Origin: an uncultured Kineothrix sp.
Lineage (GTDB): Bacteria > Bacillota > Clostridia > Lachnospirales > Lachnospiraceae
Length of the DNA stretch: 64,000 bases
Direction: 5' to 3'
Assembly (NCBI GenBank): GCA_910588855.1
Contig: CAJUSR010000009.1
Coordinates: forward strand, 62,001-126,000
Numbering within the stretch: the stretch's first letter is position 1; each line of letters starts with the position of its first letter. The notes under the pieces were generated by a model, which was not told the DNA's origin, ran no database searches, and worked only from the letters and a program-made list of their open reading frames with translations. A program made the translations under genes and the position numbers. This document shows, one piece after another, positions 49,173 through 59,343 of this stretch.

Positions 49173-50063
49173 CTAAACACTCAACTTTTTATGCAGCACT
49201 TCCAGAAAGCTCGCTTTATTTAATTTTACAATGCCGGTAGCCCTAACAGCCCTTTCTATTATGACCTTATCCCCGGTGTACAACGTTACGTTATGGCTTC
49301 CGTCAAAGTTCACTTCCACTTGTTGTACCCTTCCTTCCCTTCCTCCGCCAATTTCAATCTCTACCACGTCGCTCGGCGCAAGGATAATGCTCCTGGTATT
49401 CAAAGTATGAGGGCTTATGGGTGTGATTAAAATCAATTCCGCCTTCGGCTCCACAATCGGCCCCCCTGCCGACAGGTTATATCCCGTAGAGCCGGTAGGT
49501 GTGGCTACAATCACGCCGTCCGCCTGATACTCATTTAAAAATTGCCCATTGACACATATGCGGAAACGGATTATCTGCAAAGAACCGCTTCTTGTTATGG
49601 CAATATCGTTCAAGGCATAGGATTTTTCCGTTTCATCTTGTTGATATCCGTTTTCGGCATGCCTTTTCCTATGGATTTCCCCCCTCACAATCCGTCCGGC
49701 AAGCATCATCCGCTGCTCCACTTCGTACCCGCCTTCCAAAAGCTGGTTCAGGGCCCCATAGATTCCGCTTTCTTCTATCTCGGCCAGATATCCCAAAGTC
49801 CCCAGGTTAATTCCAAGCAATGGGATATCCCTTTCCATAATGTCCCTGGCTGCCTGCAAAAGCGTACCGTCTCCGCCCAGCACAAGAATACAGTCCACAT
49901 CTTCCGGTATCTGGGCTGCATCCGTATACCCCTGCTCTTTTCCCGGCTCTTTAACCTGAACCGTACATTTCTTTCCGCATTTTTCTAAATATTTCCTAAT
50001 CTCATTGGTTTTTTCCAGATTATAGTCTTTATGTCCGTTTGTAATAATATAAAAATGATTCAT
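49173..50063 (-). CDS. nadK: NAD kinase
   Basis: A 296-residue ATP-dependent NAD kinase producing NADP. The signatures are CILVLGGDGTLLQAARDI (GGDG motif with the catalytic Asp), LGINLGTLGYLAEIE, and YQADGVIVATPTGSTGYNLS with the following AGGPIVEP. Normal length. RBS GGGAAAT. It follows tlyA by 13 bp. Confidence 0.95.
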   Translation of the reverse strand: MNHFYIITNGHKDYNLEKTNEIRKYLEKCGKKCTVQVKEPGKEQGYTDAAQIPEDVDCILVLGGDGTLLQAARDIMERDIPLLGINLGTLGYLAEIEESGIYGALNQLLEGGYEVEQRMMLAGRIVRGEIHRKRHAENGYQQDETEKSYALNDIAITRSGSLQIIRFRICVNGQFLNEYQADGVIVATPTGSTGYNLSAGGPIVEPKAELILITPISPHTLNTRSIILAPSDVVEIEIGGGREGRVQQVEVNFDGSHNVTLYTGDKVIIERAVRATGIVKLNKASFLEVLHKKLSV

Positions 50064-50076
50064 TTATTTCCCATTC

Positions 50077-50961
50077 CTATAATGCCCTATGTGCTTCCTC
50101 CACTGTCCGTGCAATCAGCTCTTTCATCTCCCCTGTCTGCGACCGCCCTTCTTTCCCGTTTATGACCGCCTCCAACCGGTTTTCCGCTTCCGCCTCTGTC
50201 ATAGACAGCATTTCTTCTGTAATCTCCTCCGCTTTTTGTATAAAAAGCAGATATTCGATATTCCCTTCCGGCCCTTTAATCGGCGAAAAACTAAGCCCCA
50301 TAATTTGAAAACCGGCAATATCGGCAAAGTCAATCACCTTGCAGATGACTTCCTCATGGATTTTGGGTTCCCGGACGACCCCCTTTTTCCCCACTTTCTC
50401 TTTTCCTGCCTCAAATTGCGGCTTTATCAGGCAAACCATCTGCCCGCCGCCTTTTAAAAGGTTCCTTGCAGGAAGCAATATTTTCGTTAAGGAAATAAAA
50501 GAAACATCCACAGAAGCAAAATCCAGTACATCCTCAATATCGGCAGGCTGCATATAACGGAAATTTGTCTTTTCCATGCAGACCACCCGCTCATCGTTCC
50601 GAAGCGCCCAATCCAACTGCCCATGCCCCACATCTACCGCATATACCTTTGCCGCACCGTTTTGAAGCATACAATCGGTAAATCCGCCTGTAGACGCGCC
50701 AATATCCATACAAATCCAATCCTGCAGCACAATGGCAAATGCCGCTATGGCCTTTTCCAACTTCAGCCCGCCCCGGCTGACATATTTTAATGTGCTTCCC
50801 TTTACTACAATCTTTACCTTAGCCCCGTCAAAAGAAGCCCCTGCCTTATCTTCACGCTGTCCGTCTACAAACACTATACCGGACATAATAATCGCCTTGG
50901 CCTTCTCTCTGGAAGAAGCATAACCCTGCTGTACTAAAAGCATATCCAAACGCTCTTTCAT
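50077..50961 (-). CDS. TlyA-family rRNA methyltransferase
   Basis: A 294-residue protein with an N-terminal S4 RNA-binding domain (ERLDMLLVQQGYASSREKAK) and a FtsJ-like Rossmann methyltransferase domain (MDIGASTGGFTDCMLQNGA, VYAVDVGHGQLDWAL, FASVDVSFISLTKIL). TlyA proteins methylate 2'-OH of cytidines in 16S and/or 23S rRNA. The gene lies in the conserved dxs-tlyA-nadK order, 27 bp after dxs. Confidence 0.92.
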   Translation of the reverse strand: MKERLDMLLVQQGYASSREKAKAIIMSGIVFVDGQREDKAGASFDGAKVKIVVKGSTLKYVSRGGLKLEKAIAAFAIVLQDWICMDIGASTGGFTDCMLQNGAAKVYAVDVGHGQLDWALRNDERVVCMEKTNFRYMQPADIEDVLDFASVDVSFISLTKILLPARNLLKGGGQMVCLIKPQFEAGKEKVGKKGVVREPKIHEEVICKVIDFADIAGFQIMGLSFSPIKGPEGNIEYLLFIQKAEEITEEMLSMTEAEAENRLEAVINGKEGRSQTGEMKELIARTVEEAHRAL

Positions 50962-50988
50962 CCCGTTGTCCTCTTTAAAGCTACCTCT

Positions 50989-52854
50989 TTATGTATTTTG
51001 ATATCCGGCAATAATACGTTCTGCCACGGTTTCTGCATCAATGCCTATTTCTTTCCTTAGAGCATCTACATTGCCATGTTCCACATATTCATCCGGAATG
51101 GCAATGGAAACCAGCCCTTTGCCCGATTCCTTCCTGTCCAGCAATTCCCTGACCTTTTCCCCATAACCGCCGCTTGCCACGTTTTCTTCCATTGACACAA
51201 AAAGGGTATGCGCTGCAAATGCCTCTACTATAGCATCTTCATCTATTGGCTTCACAAACCTTGCATTCAAAAGGGAACAGGAATATCCTTTTTCTTTTAG
51301 TATCTCACGCACCTGACATGCTACTTTTACCATACCCCCTACGGCCAACAGGCAAATATCTTTTTCCTCATATATCCATTCGCTTTTCCCATACACAATC
51401 GGCGCCCTATGCTCTTTTAGCCCATCATAGGCCTCGCCTCTTGGATACCGGACTGCTATGGGGGCGCCAAAGCCCACGGCATATTTCATCATATCCGACA
51501 ATTCCCACTTATTTTTCGGCGCCATAATATGCATATTGGGAATGGAAGAAAGGTAGGATAAATCAAATATCCCCTGATGCGTCTCCCCATCGCTTCCCAC
51601 CAGACCTGCCCGGTCAATGGCAAATATCACAGGAAGATTTTGGATGCATACGTCATGCAGTATCTGGTCATAGGCACGCTGCAAAAAGGAAGAATAAATT
51701 GCCACAATCGGCTTCATCCCTCCCGCTGCCAGCCCGGCTGCAAACGTCACCGCATGTTCTTCCGCAATCCCCACATCGAAAAAGCGTTCAGGATACATAT
51801 TGCGGAAACGCTTTAATCCGGTCCCATCGGGCATCGCAGCCGTAATTGCCACTACTTTTTCATCTCTTTGCCCTAATTTTGTCATAACGGTGGAAAAAAT
51901 ATCCGTATAATTCGCTTTCGTCCTTGGATGGGTAGGAAGCCCTGTTTCCACTTCAAACGGCTCCGCCCCATGAAACCTTGCCGGATGCCTTTCCGCCGGC
52001 AGGTAACCCTTCCCTTTTTGTGTCAGGACATGAATCAGCACCGCCTTTTTCACCCTTTTCGCTTCATTGAATACGCGAACCATCTGCCCGATGTCATGGC
52101 CATCCACCGGTCCCAAATAAGTGACCCCCATATCTTCAAAAAGCATCCCCGGAATCACCAGTTGTTTAAAGCTATTCTTGGCACGGCGGATGAATTTTAC
52201 CATCTGATTGCCATATTTTGGCATATCTTTCAGAGTATTATATACCCCATCGCGCAAGTCCAAATAGCCGTCCGCCGTCCGGACGTTATTTAAATATCTC
52301 GATACGCCTCCTACATTTTCCGAAATGGACATATTGTTGTCATTCAGCACAATAATATAATTAGTGTCCAGCCTGGCCGCATTATTCAATGCTTCATAAG
52401 CCATCCCGCCGGTTAGGGAGCCGTCCCCAATTACCGCAACTACCGAATATTTTTCCCCTTTCAGGTCCCTTGCCTTCACAAGCCCCAGTCCTGCGGATAT
52501 GGAAGTCGAACTATGCCCCGTATCAAAAGCGTCACAATCGCTTTCCTTCCTCTTCGGGAAACCGCTCATCCCCCCATATTTACGCAGATTTTCAAAACCG
52601 CTCTTCCTTCCGGTCAGCAATTTATGGGTATAAGATTGATGCCCCACATCCCAGATGATTTTATCTTCCGGAAGATTCAATGCCAAATGCAGCGCCATCG
52701 TCAACTCTACCGCCCCCAGATTGGAGCCGAGATGCCCGCCGGTCACACTGATTTTCTCAATTAAAAATTCCCTGATTTCTTCCGCAAGCGGATATAAATC
52801 TTCCTCTTCTATGTTTTTGATATCATTCACTTGGCAAATCTTATCCAACAGCAT
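50989..52854 (-). CDS. dxs: 1-deoxy-D-xylulose-5-phosphate synthase
   Basis: A 621-residue thiamine-diphosphate enzyme, the first step of the MEP pathway to IPP and DMAPP. Visible are WDVGHQSYTHKLLTGR, the ThDP-binding motif VIGDGSLTGGMAYEALNNA, MSISENVGGVSRYLN, the transketolase-like DVGIAEEHAVTFAAGLA with the catalytic Glu, and VGSDGETHQGIFD. RBS GAGGG. Next to ispA, as in most Firmicutes. Confidence 0.97.
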   Translation of the reverse strand: MLLDKICQVNDIKNIEEEDLYPLAEEIREFLIEKISVTGGHLGSNLGAVELTMALHLALNLPEDKIIWDVGHQSYTHKLLTGRKSGFENLRKYGGMSGFPKRKESDCDAFDTGHSSTSISAGLGLVKARDLKGEKYSVVAVIGDGSLTGGMAYEALNNAARLDTNYIIVLNDNNMSISENVGGVSRYLNNVRTADGYLDLRDGVYNTLKDMPKYGNQMVKFIRRAKNSFKQLVIPGMLFEDMGVTYLGPVDGHDIGQMVRVFNEAKRVKKAVLIHVLTQKGKGYLPAERHPARFHGAEPFEVETGLPTHPRTKANYTDIFSTVMTKLGQRDEKVVAITAAMPDGTGLKRFRNMYPERFFDVGIAEEHAVTFAAGLAAGGMKPIVAIYSSFLQRAYDQILHDVCIQNLPVIFAIDRAGLVGSDGETHQGIFDLSYLSSIPNMHIMAPKNKWELSDMMKYAVGFGAPIAVRYPRGEAYDGLKEHRAPIVYGKSEWIYEEKDICLLAVGGMVKVACQVREILKEKGYSCSLLNARFVKPIDEDAIVEAFAAHTLFVSMEENVASGGYGEKVRELLDRKESGKGLVSIAIPDEYVEHGNVDALRKEIGIDAETVAERIIAGYQNT

Positions 52855-52886
52855 ATCTTTACCCTCTTCCTTTGATTCCCGGTCCC

Positions 52887-53789
52887 TTATTTCTGTCTGG
52901 TCACCAGTCGTTTTATCAACGCTTCCAAAAATCCGTTTCTTTCCTTAAAAGAAGACACAATGCCAATTGCTTCTTCGGACAGGCACTCCACATCTTTCTT
53001 TGCCTGCTCAATTCCTTTTAACGTAACATAAGTGGCTTTCTGGTTTTTTGCATCGCTTCCCGTCTGTTTGCCCAACAAATCTAAGCTGCCTGTTACATCC
53101 AAAATATCATCCTGAATCTGGAACGCAACACCGATGTTGGTCGCACATTTCTCCACTCTTTCTATTTCTTCCCCGGACGCCCCCGCCAAAACCGCTCCAA
53201 TCATCATCGCACTTTGAATCAAAGCCGCCGTTTTATGCACATGGATAAACATGAGACAGTTTTCTGTCATTTCATCTTTTCTGCTTTCAGCTTCAATATC
53301 CGCCGTCTGTCCTCCAATCATCCCATAAATGCCGGATTTTCCAGCAAATATGGAAAGCGCGTCCGCTACCCTGCGCCATTCTTCTTCTCCCTGGACCAGT
53401 GAAAATGCTTTCAACGCAGTCTCAAAGCCATAATTCAAGAGCCCGTCTCCTGCCAAAACAGCCATGCCTTCCCCATAAATCGTATGGGTCGTCTTTTTTC
53501 CTCTGCGATATTCATCATTATCCATGCATGGCAAATCATCATGCACAAGAGAATATGTGTGTATCATTTCCAGCGCAGCCATAAAAGGTTCCGCCACTTT
53601 CCCCTGACCGCCAAACATACGGTAAGTCTCCAAAAGCAGCATCGGGCGCAGACGCTTCCCGCCCGCCAGTATGCTATAATTCATCGCTTCCACAACCGTC
53701 TTCTGGTATCCCTCCTCTTTCGGAAGATACTGCCCGATTACCGTTTCAATTTCCTTTACTTTTTCTTCCAGTTCCCTGTCAAAACTCAT
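52887..53789 (-). CDS. ispA: Polyprenyl synthetase (geranyl/farnesyl diphosphate synthase type)
   Basis: A 300-residue trans-prenyltransferase. The substrate-binding FARM is VHDDLPCMDND (DDx4D) and the second motif is FQIQDDILD; GGKRLRPMLL and QTADIEAE are also family segments. Bulky residues upstream of the FARM (MIHTYSL) suggest a short product such as FPP. The start 53789 has GGAGA and overlaps the end of xseB by 11 bp. Confidence 0.93.
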   Translation of the reverse strand: MSFDRELEEKVKEIETVIGQYLPKEEGYQKTVVEAMNYSILAGGKRLRPMLLLETYRMFGGQGKVAEPFMAALEMIHTYSLVHDDLPCMDNDEYRRGKKTTHTIYGEGMAVLAGDGLLNYGFETALKAFSLVQGEEEWRRVADALSIFAGKSGIYGMIGGQTADIEAESRKDEMTENCLMFIHVHKTAALIQSAMMIGAVLAGASGEEIERVEKCATNIGVAFQIQDDILDVTGSLDLLGKQTGSDAKNQKATYVTLKGIEQAKKDVECLSEEAIGIVSSFKERNGFLEALIKRLVTRQK

Positions 53790-53994
53790 CCGTTTCTCCA
53801 TTCTCGTCAATTTTTAAAACTTTCTTTTCCACCTTATCTATTTTATCGCTGCAATATTTGAGGATTTCCATCCCCTGCTTATATTCCTTAAAGGAATCTT
53901 CCAGTGTAATGTCCTCCGCTTCCAGCTTAGAGACTGTTTCCTCCAATATTTCAAAGGCTTCTTCCAACGTCAGTTCCTTCTTTTTTGTTCCCAT
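53779..53994 (-). CDS. xseB: Exodeoxyribonuclease VII small subunit
   Basis: A 71-residue protein, largely helical: LTLEEAFEILEETVSKLEAE and DITLEDSFKEYKQGMEILKY, the conserved core of XseB. It binds XseA to form exonuclease VII, which degrades single-stranded DNA. Start overlaps the xseA end by 25 bp; stop overlaps the ispA start. Confidence 0.93.
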   Translation of the reverse strand: MGTKKKELTLEEAFEILEETVSKLEAEDITLEDSFKEYKQGMEILKYCSDKIDKVEKKVLKIDENGETDEF

Positions 53995-55196
53995 TCCACA
54001 CTCTCCTTGCCCAAAGTCTTCGCAAAAATAATCCCATTCCTTACATGTACCCGCAAGCGTTTCCCGGTTTCCGCCGCCTCTATCGTGGAAACCGTCCGCC
54101 CTTCCTCATCCGATACATAAGAAAAGCCTTGCTTCAATTTATCCAAAGGGGACAGCCCTTTTAATCTTTCTATATAAACCTCCAAAAGATGCCGCTTTCT
54201 CATAAGCGCCGCTTCCATCGCGTTTTCCATTTGTTCTTCCAGTTTTAAAGCATATGTCCTTTTTTCCCTGATTTGGTTCACCGGGCTTAAGTATTTTAAC
54301 TTTAACCCAAGATTCTCCAAGTACCCCCGATATAAGTCCAATTTATTCTTTAACAGCCTGTCCAAAGTGCTGCCATATTCTCTTAGCATTTCCTCATACT
54401 GCCAATATTCATACACGGCCAGTTCTGCCGCCGCCGAAGGGGTAGGCGCCCTCAAATCCGCAACATAATCCGCTATCGTCGTATCTGTTTCATGCCCCAC
54501 GGCAGAAATTACCGGAATGGAGCAATCGAAAATCGCCTGTGCCACCGTCTCTTCATTGAACGCCCACAAATCCTCAATAGACCCGCCACCCCTGCCAACA
54601 ATCATAACATCCACGCCAAAGCGCTCCAATACACGGATTCCCCTGGCAATGGACAAAGCCGCCTGTTCCCCTTGCACAATCGCCGGATACAATACAATCT
54701 GCACATACGGATTCCTTCTTGTGGCAATGTTTATAATATCTCTGACTGCCGCCCCGGTTGATGCGGTCACTACGCCAAGCGTCTTAATATACCGTGGAAG
54801 AGGCTGTTTATAACAGGAATCAAACATCCCCCGCTCTTCCAGTTCTGCTTTCAGTTGTTCAAACTTTTCATAAAGCAGCCCTGCTCCGTCCAATACGATT
54901 TGTTTTGCATATAGCTGATACTTCCCATCGCGCTCATAAACATCGACAGTACCGCCTACCACAACTTGTTGTCCTTCTTGCATCCGAAAAGCAAGACCGG
55001 AACGGTTCCCCGCAAACATAACGCAGGAAATCGTTCCTTTCTCATCTTTCAACGTAAAATAAATATGCCCTGAGGAATGATACTTGCAATTGCTTACCTC
55101 GCCCTTTACAAACAACGACTGCAACATAAAATCCTGCATAAACATATTTTTTATATACGAATTTACTTGTGCTACTGTGTATACATTCTGTTTCAT
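53970..55196 (-). CDS. xseA: Exodeoxyribonuclease VII large subunit
   Basis: A 408-residue nuclease subunit. An N-terminal OB-fold (YTVAQVNSYIKNMFMQDFML, LQSLFVKGEVSNCKYHSSGH) is followed by the catalytic domain with VVTASTGAAVRDIINIATRR, VMIVGRGGGSIEDLWAFNEE, ISAVGHETDTTIADYVADLR and a coiled-coil region. The start was placed at 55196 (MKQNVYTV) since the longer frame lacks similarity and runs into nusB. Confidence 0.94.
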   Translation of the reverse strand: MKQNVYTVAQVNSYIKNMFMQDFMLQSLFVKGEVSNCKYHSSGHIYFTLKDEKGTISCVMFAGNRSGLAFRMQEGQQVVVGGTVDVYERDGKYQLYAKQIVLDGAGLLYEKFEQLKAELEERGMFDSCYKQPLPRYIKTLGVVTASTGAAVRDIINIATRRNPYVQIVLYPAIVQGEQAALSIARGIRVLERFGVDVMIVGRGGGSIEDLWAFNEETVAQAIFDCSIPVISAVGHETDTTIADYVADLRAPTPSAAAELAVYEYWQYEEMLREYGSTLDRLLKNKLDLYRGYLENLGLKLKYLSPVNQIREKRTYALKLEEQMENAMEAALMRKRHLLEVYIERLKGLSPLDKLKQGFSYVSDEEGRTVSTIEAAETGKRLRVHVRNGIIFAKTLGKESVEWEQKRRN

Positions 55197-55206
55197 TGTC
55201 CTATGC

Positions 55207-55605
55207 CTACGCAAACTTGGCGAGAACACCGTTTACAAATGCCGGTGAGTTATCCTGCCCAAACTTTTTCGCAAGTTCCACAGCCTCGTTAATCGCTACC
55301 CCGGTAGGTATCTCGTCATCGTATTTGATTTCATAAACAGCAAGACGAATAAGGGTCAAATCCACCTTACCCATCCGAGTCGTATCCCACCCTTTTGCTT
55401 CCCTATTTATCATATCATCAATTACATCCAGCCTGGATGCAATGTCTTCATACTTTGCAAGGATATATTTTTCATCTTTCTCACTTGCCGTATTCTCTTC
55501 TTCTTGAAAAAACAGTTTTTCCTGCTCCGGCATGTCTTCTTTTTGGTTAAATTCCACACGGAAAAGCAGTTTGAAAATCTGTTCCCTTAGTTCTCTTCTT
55601 CCCAT
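55207..55605 (-). CDS. nusB: Transcription antitermination factor NusB
   Basis: A 132-residue all-helical RNA-binding protein: RRELREQIFKLLFRVEFN at the start and VDLTLIRLAVYEIKYDDEIP, then TGVAINEAVELAKKFGQDNS and PAFVNGVLAKFA at the end, the diagnostic C-terminal block. It binds boxA RNA with NusE for rRNA antitermination. Start 55605 lies after AGGATAAGG; the longer frame is not conserved. In the asp23-nusB-xseA order of Firmicutes. Confidence 0.94.
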   Translation of the reverse strand: MGRRELREQIFKLLFRVEFNQKEDMPEQEKLFFQEEENTASEKDEKYILAKYEDIASRLDVIDDMINREAKGWDTTRMGKVDLTLIRLAVYEIKYDDEIPTGVAINEAVELAKKFGQDNSPAFVNGVLAKFA

Positions 55606-55618
55606 GGTATGCCTTATC

Positions 55619-56005
55619 CTATCTGTCTTTTTGCATATTGACGCCGGCAATACGGATATTTACGTCCGATACCTCAAGCCCGGTCATATTTTCAATGGCG
55701 CTCTTTACCCTTTCCTGCACTTTCCTGCTGGAAGCCGGAATATTATAGCCATATTCCATAATCAGGGCTAAGTCTACTCTGACCATTTTTCCTATCACTT
55801 CAACTTTTACCCCTTTTTTCAGATTTTTTACCCCAACCTTGCTCATAAACTCATGGCTGATATTGCCCGCCATAGCCGCCACACCGTCCACTTCCGTAGC
55901 TGCAATCCCTGCAATCATAGCCACAACGTCATCTGCAATCTTTACTGTTCCCGTATTGGACTCCTCTTCTACTACATATGTGCTTCTATCTAATTCCTTT
56001 TCCAT
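55619..56005 (-). CDS. Asp23/Gls24 family envelope stress protein (YqhY-like)
   Basis: A 128-residue member of the Asp23 family: VKIADDVVAMIAGIAATEVD, GVAAMAGN, KVEVIGKMVRVDLALIMEYG, and TGLEVSDVNIRIAGVNM. The position before nusB identifies it as the YqhY type, linked in Bacillus to acetyl-CoA carboxylase control; other members line the membrane. GGAGG ribosome binding site at 7-bp spacing supports the start at 56005. Confidence 0.9.
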   Translation of the reverse strand: MEKELDRSTYVVEEESNTGTVKIADDVVAMIAGIAATEVDGVAAMAGNISHEFMSKVGVKNLKKGVKVEVIGKMVRVDLALIMEYGYNIPASSRKVQERVKSAIENMTGLEVSDVNIRIAGVNMQKDR

Positions 56006-56088
56006 TTGGTTTCCTCCATTCAAGGTTGTTTACACTATGCCTATTTCTATATATAATACCAAAATTTACGGATTTTGCATAGACCTTT

Positions 56089-57411
56089 TTAAAGCCAAAA
56101 ACTCAGGCTGAACTGCTCCGCATTATCCGCATACGCAACCACACCGTCCGGGCTGTCGAGATAACGGAAAATTTCCTGTTCCCCAATTAAAATATTCTCC
56201 ATTTGTTCATAAACCTCTTCCCCACTGCACTTTAAAGTAACATAAGTCGTTCCTTTCGCATACTCCCGCTCAAAAAGTTCCCCCAGCTTGTCCTCGTCCA
56301 CAGATGTAAAATATGCCCCCTCCCTCACATAATAATTGGCTTTCATGGAAGTACATTCCGGCAGCTCCACCACATGTTCTATCGTATGTGTCCTCCCTAA
56401 CTGCTGCGTTGTTACGCACAAATAATCATAATTAATTGTGGGCAAATGTTCCCCTTCATATTCATTGTTTTCCCCGGATTCTTCCATCTGGTAAGAAGCA
56501 TCCCCCCAGGTGGGATCGACATAATAGTATTCCCCGTCTATTTTTACCAAATTCCAGGCATGCCCTTCCCCCTGCGACACTCTCCCGATTACAAGAGTGG
56601 AAAAAATATCCAGTTCATTCAAAAGGTACTGAAATGCTTTTGCATAACCCTGGCAGACGGAATGACCGTATAAAAATACCGAGCAAATATTCTGGTTGTC
56701 CGCCGCATTTGCATCATATTCCGTATGATTGATAATATATTCGTATACATATTTCACCTTTTCATACTCATCGGCCTCTTCAGGCAGCCCTGCCAGACAC
56801 TTTTTCACATAAGCATCTATCCCTTCTTTCCTCTTTTCCGTCTCCTCTTCATCCACCAAATAAGTGCCGGTAAATGTAATTTTTTTCAGTTCTTCCCCTA
56901 ACGTATATTTTGTAAACGTATAGCCGTCCACATAAAAAATCTCCGGATGGTCGTTTAAGACACATTGGAATACCTTTTCAATTTTGCCGGTATCCATACT
57001 GGTAAGCCGCACTTCTTCCCCTCTTTCCAGCAATATCTGCAGAATTTCCACATATATCAGTTTTTCATCCTCGTCAAGCTGTTGAAAGCTATAATAACCT
57101 TTCTGCCCTGCCAGTAAATCCGGGATTGTTTCCGCTGAAAGCCCGACCGATTGACGGATTGTATCATCATCCTTATCTCCCGTCATCCATTCCGTTACTT
57201 TTTCTTTACCGGAGTCCGGTTCAGAATCCGACCCGGACGCCGGCTCACCTTCCGGCTCCTCTTCCGATGTTTTCTCTCCGTCCTCATACAAGGCTGCCGG
57301 AGGGGGCTGCAGCTCCTCCGCCCTTTCCGTTTTACCGCATCCGTTATAAAACAACGTTCCGAGCATCAAAAAACAGATAAGTAAAATTACATTCTTTCTC
57401 TTTCCATCCAT
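56089..57411 (-). CDS. Transglutaminase-like lipoprotein
   Basis: A ~440-residue protein. A lipoprotein signal (VILLICFLMLGTLFYNGC, lipobox YNGC) is followed by a Glu/Pro-rich linker and a transglutaminase-like domain. The putative catalytic triad is Cys in GHSVCQGYAKAFQYLLN, His in GEGHAWNLVKIDGEYYYVD and the Asp of VDPTWGD. Similar proteins are thought to be surface peptidases or cross-linkers. Starts at 57438 or 57411 are possible; the ribosome binding site is weak in both cases. Confidence 0.82.
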   Translation of the reverse strand: MDGKRKNVILLICFLMLGTLFYNGCGKTERAEELQPPPAALYEDGEKTSEEEPEGEPASGSDSEPDSGKEKVTEWMTGDKDDDTIRQSVGLSAETIPDLLAGQKGYYSFQQLDEDEKLIYVEILQILLERGEEVRLTSMDTGKIEKVFQCVLNDHPEIFYVDGYTFTKYTLGEELKKITFTGTYLVDEEETEKRKEGIDAYVKKCLAGLPEEADEYEKVKYVYEYIINHTEYDANAADNQNICSVFLYGHSVCQGYAKAFQYLLNELDIFSTLVIGRVSQGEGHAWNLVKIDGEYYYVDPTWGDASYQMEESGENNEYEGEHLPTINYDYLCVTTQQLGRTHTIEHVVELPECTSMKANYYVREGAYFTSVDEDKLGELFEREYAKGTTYVTLKCSGEEVYEQMENILIGEQEIFRYLDSPDGVVAYADNAEQFSLSFWL

Positions 57412-57498
57412 GATTCTTCGTCTATTCCTCTTTTTCATTAAGATTTGAGTATCCAAACCAAAGCCCGGCGGCAAGGTTTGGCATACAAATCCTGTTCA

Positions 57499-59091
57499 TC
57501 AGCTACGCCCGAACTCGGATAGTATCAACCTCTCGTTCCTGTCTACTGTCATGCCGATGCTCCACTGGTTTACAAACAGAAGCAATGGATTGCCCTTCAT
57601 ATCCTTTACTTTCTTCATGTCTGAAGTTCCTGTCAGCTTCGTCATGTCTATCTCTTTATTCTCCACCCATCGGATATGCTCATAGGGAAGGGATTCCAGC
57701 CTTATTTCCACATTGTATTCGTTTTCCAAACGGTATTTCAGTACCTCAAACTGAAGTACGCCTACCACGCCTACAATAATTTCCTCCATACCCGTATTGA
57801 ACTCTTGGAAAATCTGGATAGCGCCCTCCTGGGCAATCTGTGTAATCCCTTTTACAAACTGCTTCCTCTTCATCGTGTCCATCTGGCGCACCCTTGCAAA
57901 ATGCTCCGGGGCGAAAGTGGGTATCCCCTCATATTGGAACTGTTCCTTCGGCATACAGATGGTATCTCCGATGGAAAAAATACCCGGGTCAAACACACCG
58001 ATGATATCGCCGGCATAAGCTTCTTCCAAAATCTTTCTTTCGCTTGCCATGATTTGCTGCGGCTGGGAAAGGCGCATAACCTTCCCTCCCTGCACATGTT
58101 TTACTTCCATACCGGCTTCGTATTTGCCGGAACATATCCTCATAAAAGCAATCCTATCCCGGTGTGCCTTATTCATATTCGCCTGAATCTTAAAAACAAA
58201 AGCAGAAAAATCCCTTTCTGCCGGCTCCACCACTCCCGTATCCGCTTTTCTCGGCAGAGGGGTAGTCGTCATCTTAAGAAAATGCTGCAAGAAAATTTCC
58301 ACGCCAAAATTCGTCAAAGCCGAACCAAAGAATACAGGTGTCAAATCCCCTGCCCTTACCACGTCCAAATCAAATTCTGCGCTGGCCCCATCCAACAGTT
58401 CCACATCCTCATAAAGCTTGTCCTTAAGTTCACCGCCGATATACTCTGTCAGCTTTTCCTCCTCCGAAACCGGGATTATGGTCGTTTCCCCTTCCTTTGT
58501 CCCCTTTTGTGTATCGGAATAGGTATGGACACACTTTTCTTCCCTGTCATAAACCCCTTTAAACCCTTTTCCGGAGCCAATCGGCCAGTTCATCGGGCAC
58601 GTGGCAATCCCAAGCTCCCTTTCGATTTCATCCAACAGTTCAAACATGTCTCCCGCATCCCTGTCCATTTTGTTGATAAAAGTAAAAATAGGGATTTTCC
58701 GCATCACACAAACTTTAAACAACTTCCTCGTCTGCGCTTCCACCCCTTTGGACGCATCAATTACCATGACAGCCGAATCCGCCGCCATCAGTGTACGGTA
58801 AGTATCTTCCGAAAAGTCCTGGTGCCCTGGCGTATCCAGGATATTGATGCAAAAATTATCATATTCAAATTGCAAAACACTGGATGTAACGGAAATACCC
58901 CTTTCCTTTTCGATTTCCATCCAGTCGGATACCGCATGCCTTGCCGTCGCTTTCCCTTTTACGCTTCCTGCCAGGTTTATCGCGCCTCCATAGAGCAAAA
59001 ACTTCTCCGTCAAAGTCGTTTTTCCTGCATCCGGATGCGAAATAATTGCAAAAGTCCTTCTTCTATTTATTTCCTGTGCATAGTTTCCCAT
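57499..59091 (-). CDS. prfC: Peptide chain release factor 3
   Basis: A 530-residue translational GTPase that recycles RF1/RF2. G motifs: FAIISHPDAGKTTLTEKFLL (P-loop), ITVTSSVLQFEYDNF-type switch I region preceded by EKERGISV, ILDTPGHQDFSEDTY (G3) and FTFINKMDRDAGD (G4). The N-terminal start MGNYAQEINRRRTFAIISHP is normal for RF3. RBS GGGAGGAAG. It stands between the spoIIIA operon and the transglutaminase gene. Confidence 0.95.
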   Translation of the reverse strand: MGNYAQEINRRRTFAIISHPDAGKTTLTEKFLLYGGAINLAGSVKGKATARHAVSDWMEIEKERGISVTSSVLQFEYDNFCINILDTPGHQDFSEDTYRTLMAADSAVMVIDASKGVEAQTRKLFKVCVMRKIPIFTFINKMDRDAGDMFELLDEIERELGIATCPMNWPIGSGKGFKGVYDREEKCVHTYSDTQKGTKEGETTIIPVSEEEKLTEYIGGELKDKLYEDVELLDGASAEFDLDVVRAGDLTPVFFGSALTNFGVEIFLQHFLKMTTTPLPRKADTGVVEPAERDFSAFVFKIQANMNKAHRDRIAFMRICSGKYEAGMEVKHVQGGKVMRLSQPQQIMASERKILEEAYAGDIIGVFDPGIFSIGDTICMPKEQFQYEGIPTFAPEHFARVRQMDTMKRKQFVKGITQIAQEGAIQIFQEFNTGMEEIIVGVVGVLQFEVLKYRLENEYNVEIRLESLPYEHIRWVENKEIDMTKLTGTSDMKKVKDMKGNPLLLFVNQWSIGMTVDRNERLILSEFGRS

Positions 59092-59343
59092 GTCTTCTTC
59101 CTCCCAGTTTCCTTGAAGCATCGCTTTCTTTTATCTTTTCTGCTACAGGTACGGAAAAACAGGTATAGGATGCGGCGGGGTATCTGGATCCTCTACCTCC
59201 ATATCCTTCCGCATCCCCCTGTTATTCCAATCCCTACGCTGTCAAGTATCGCTAAAAATATACATTTCATAAGTATCACTTGCCTTCTTTTACTCAACGA
59301 CTAGTATTATAGCATACCTAAGGCATCAAATAAACTCCTAACT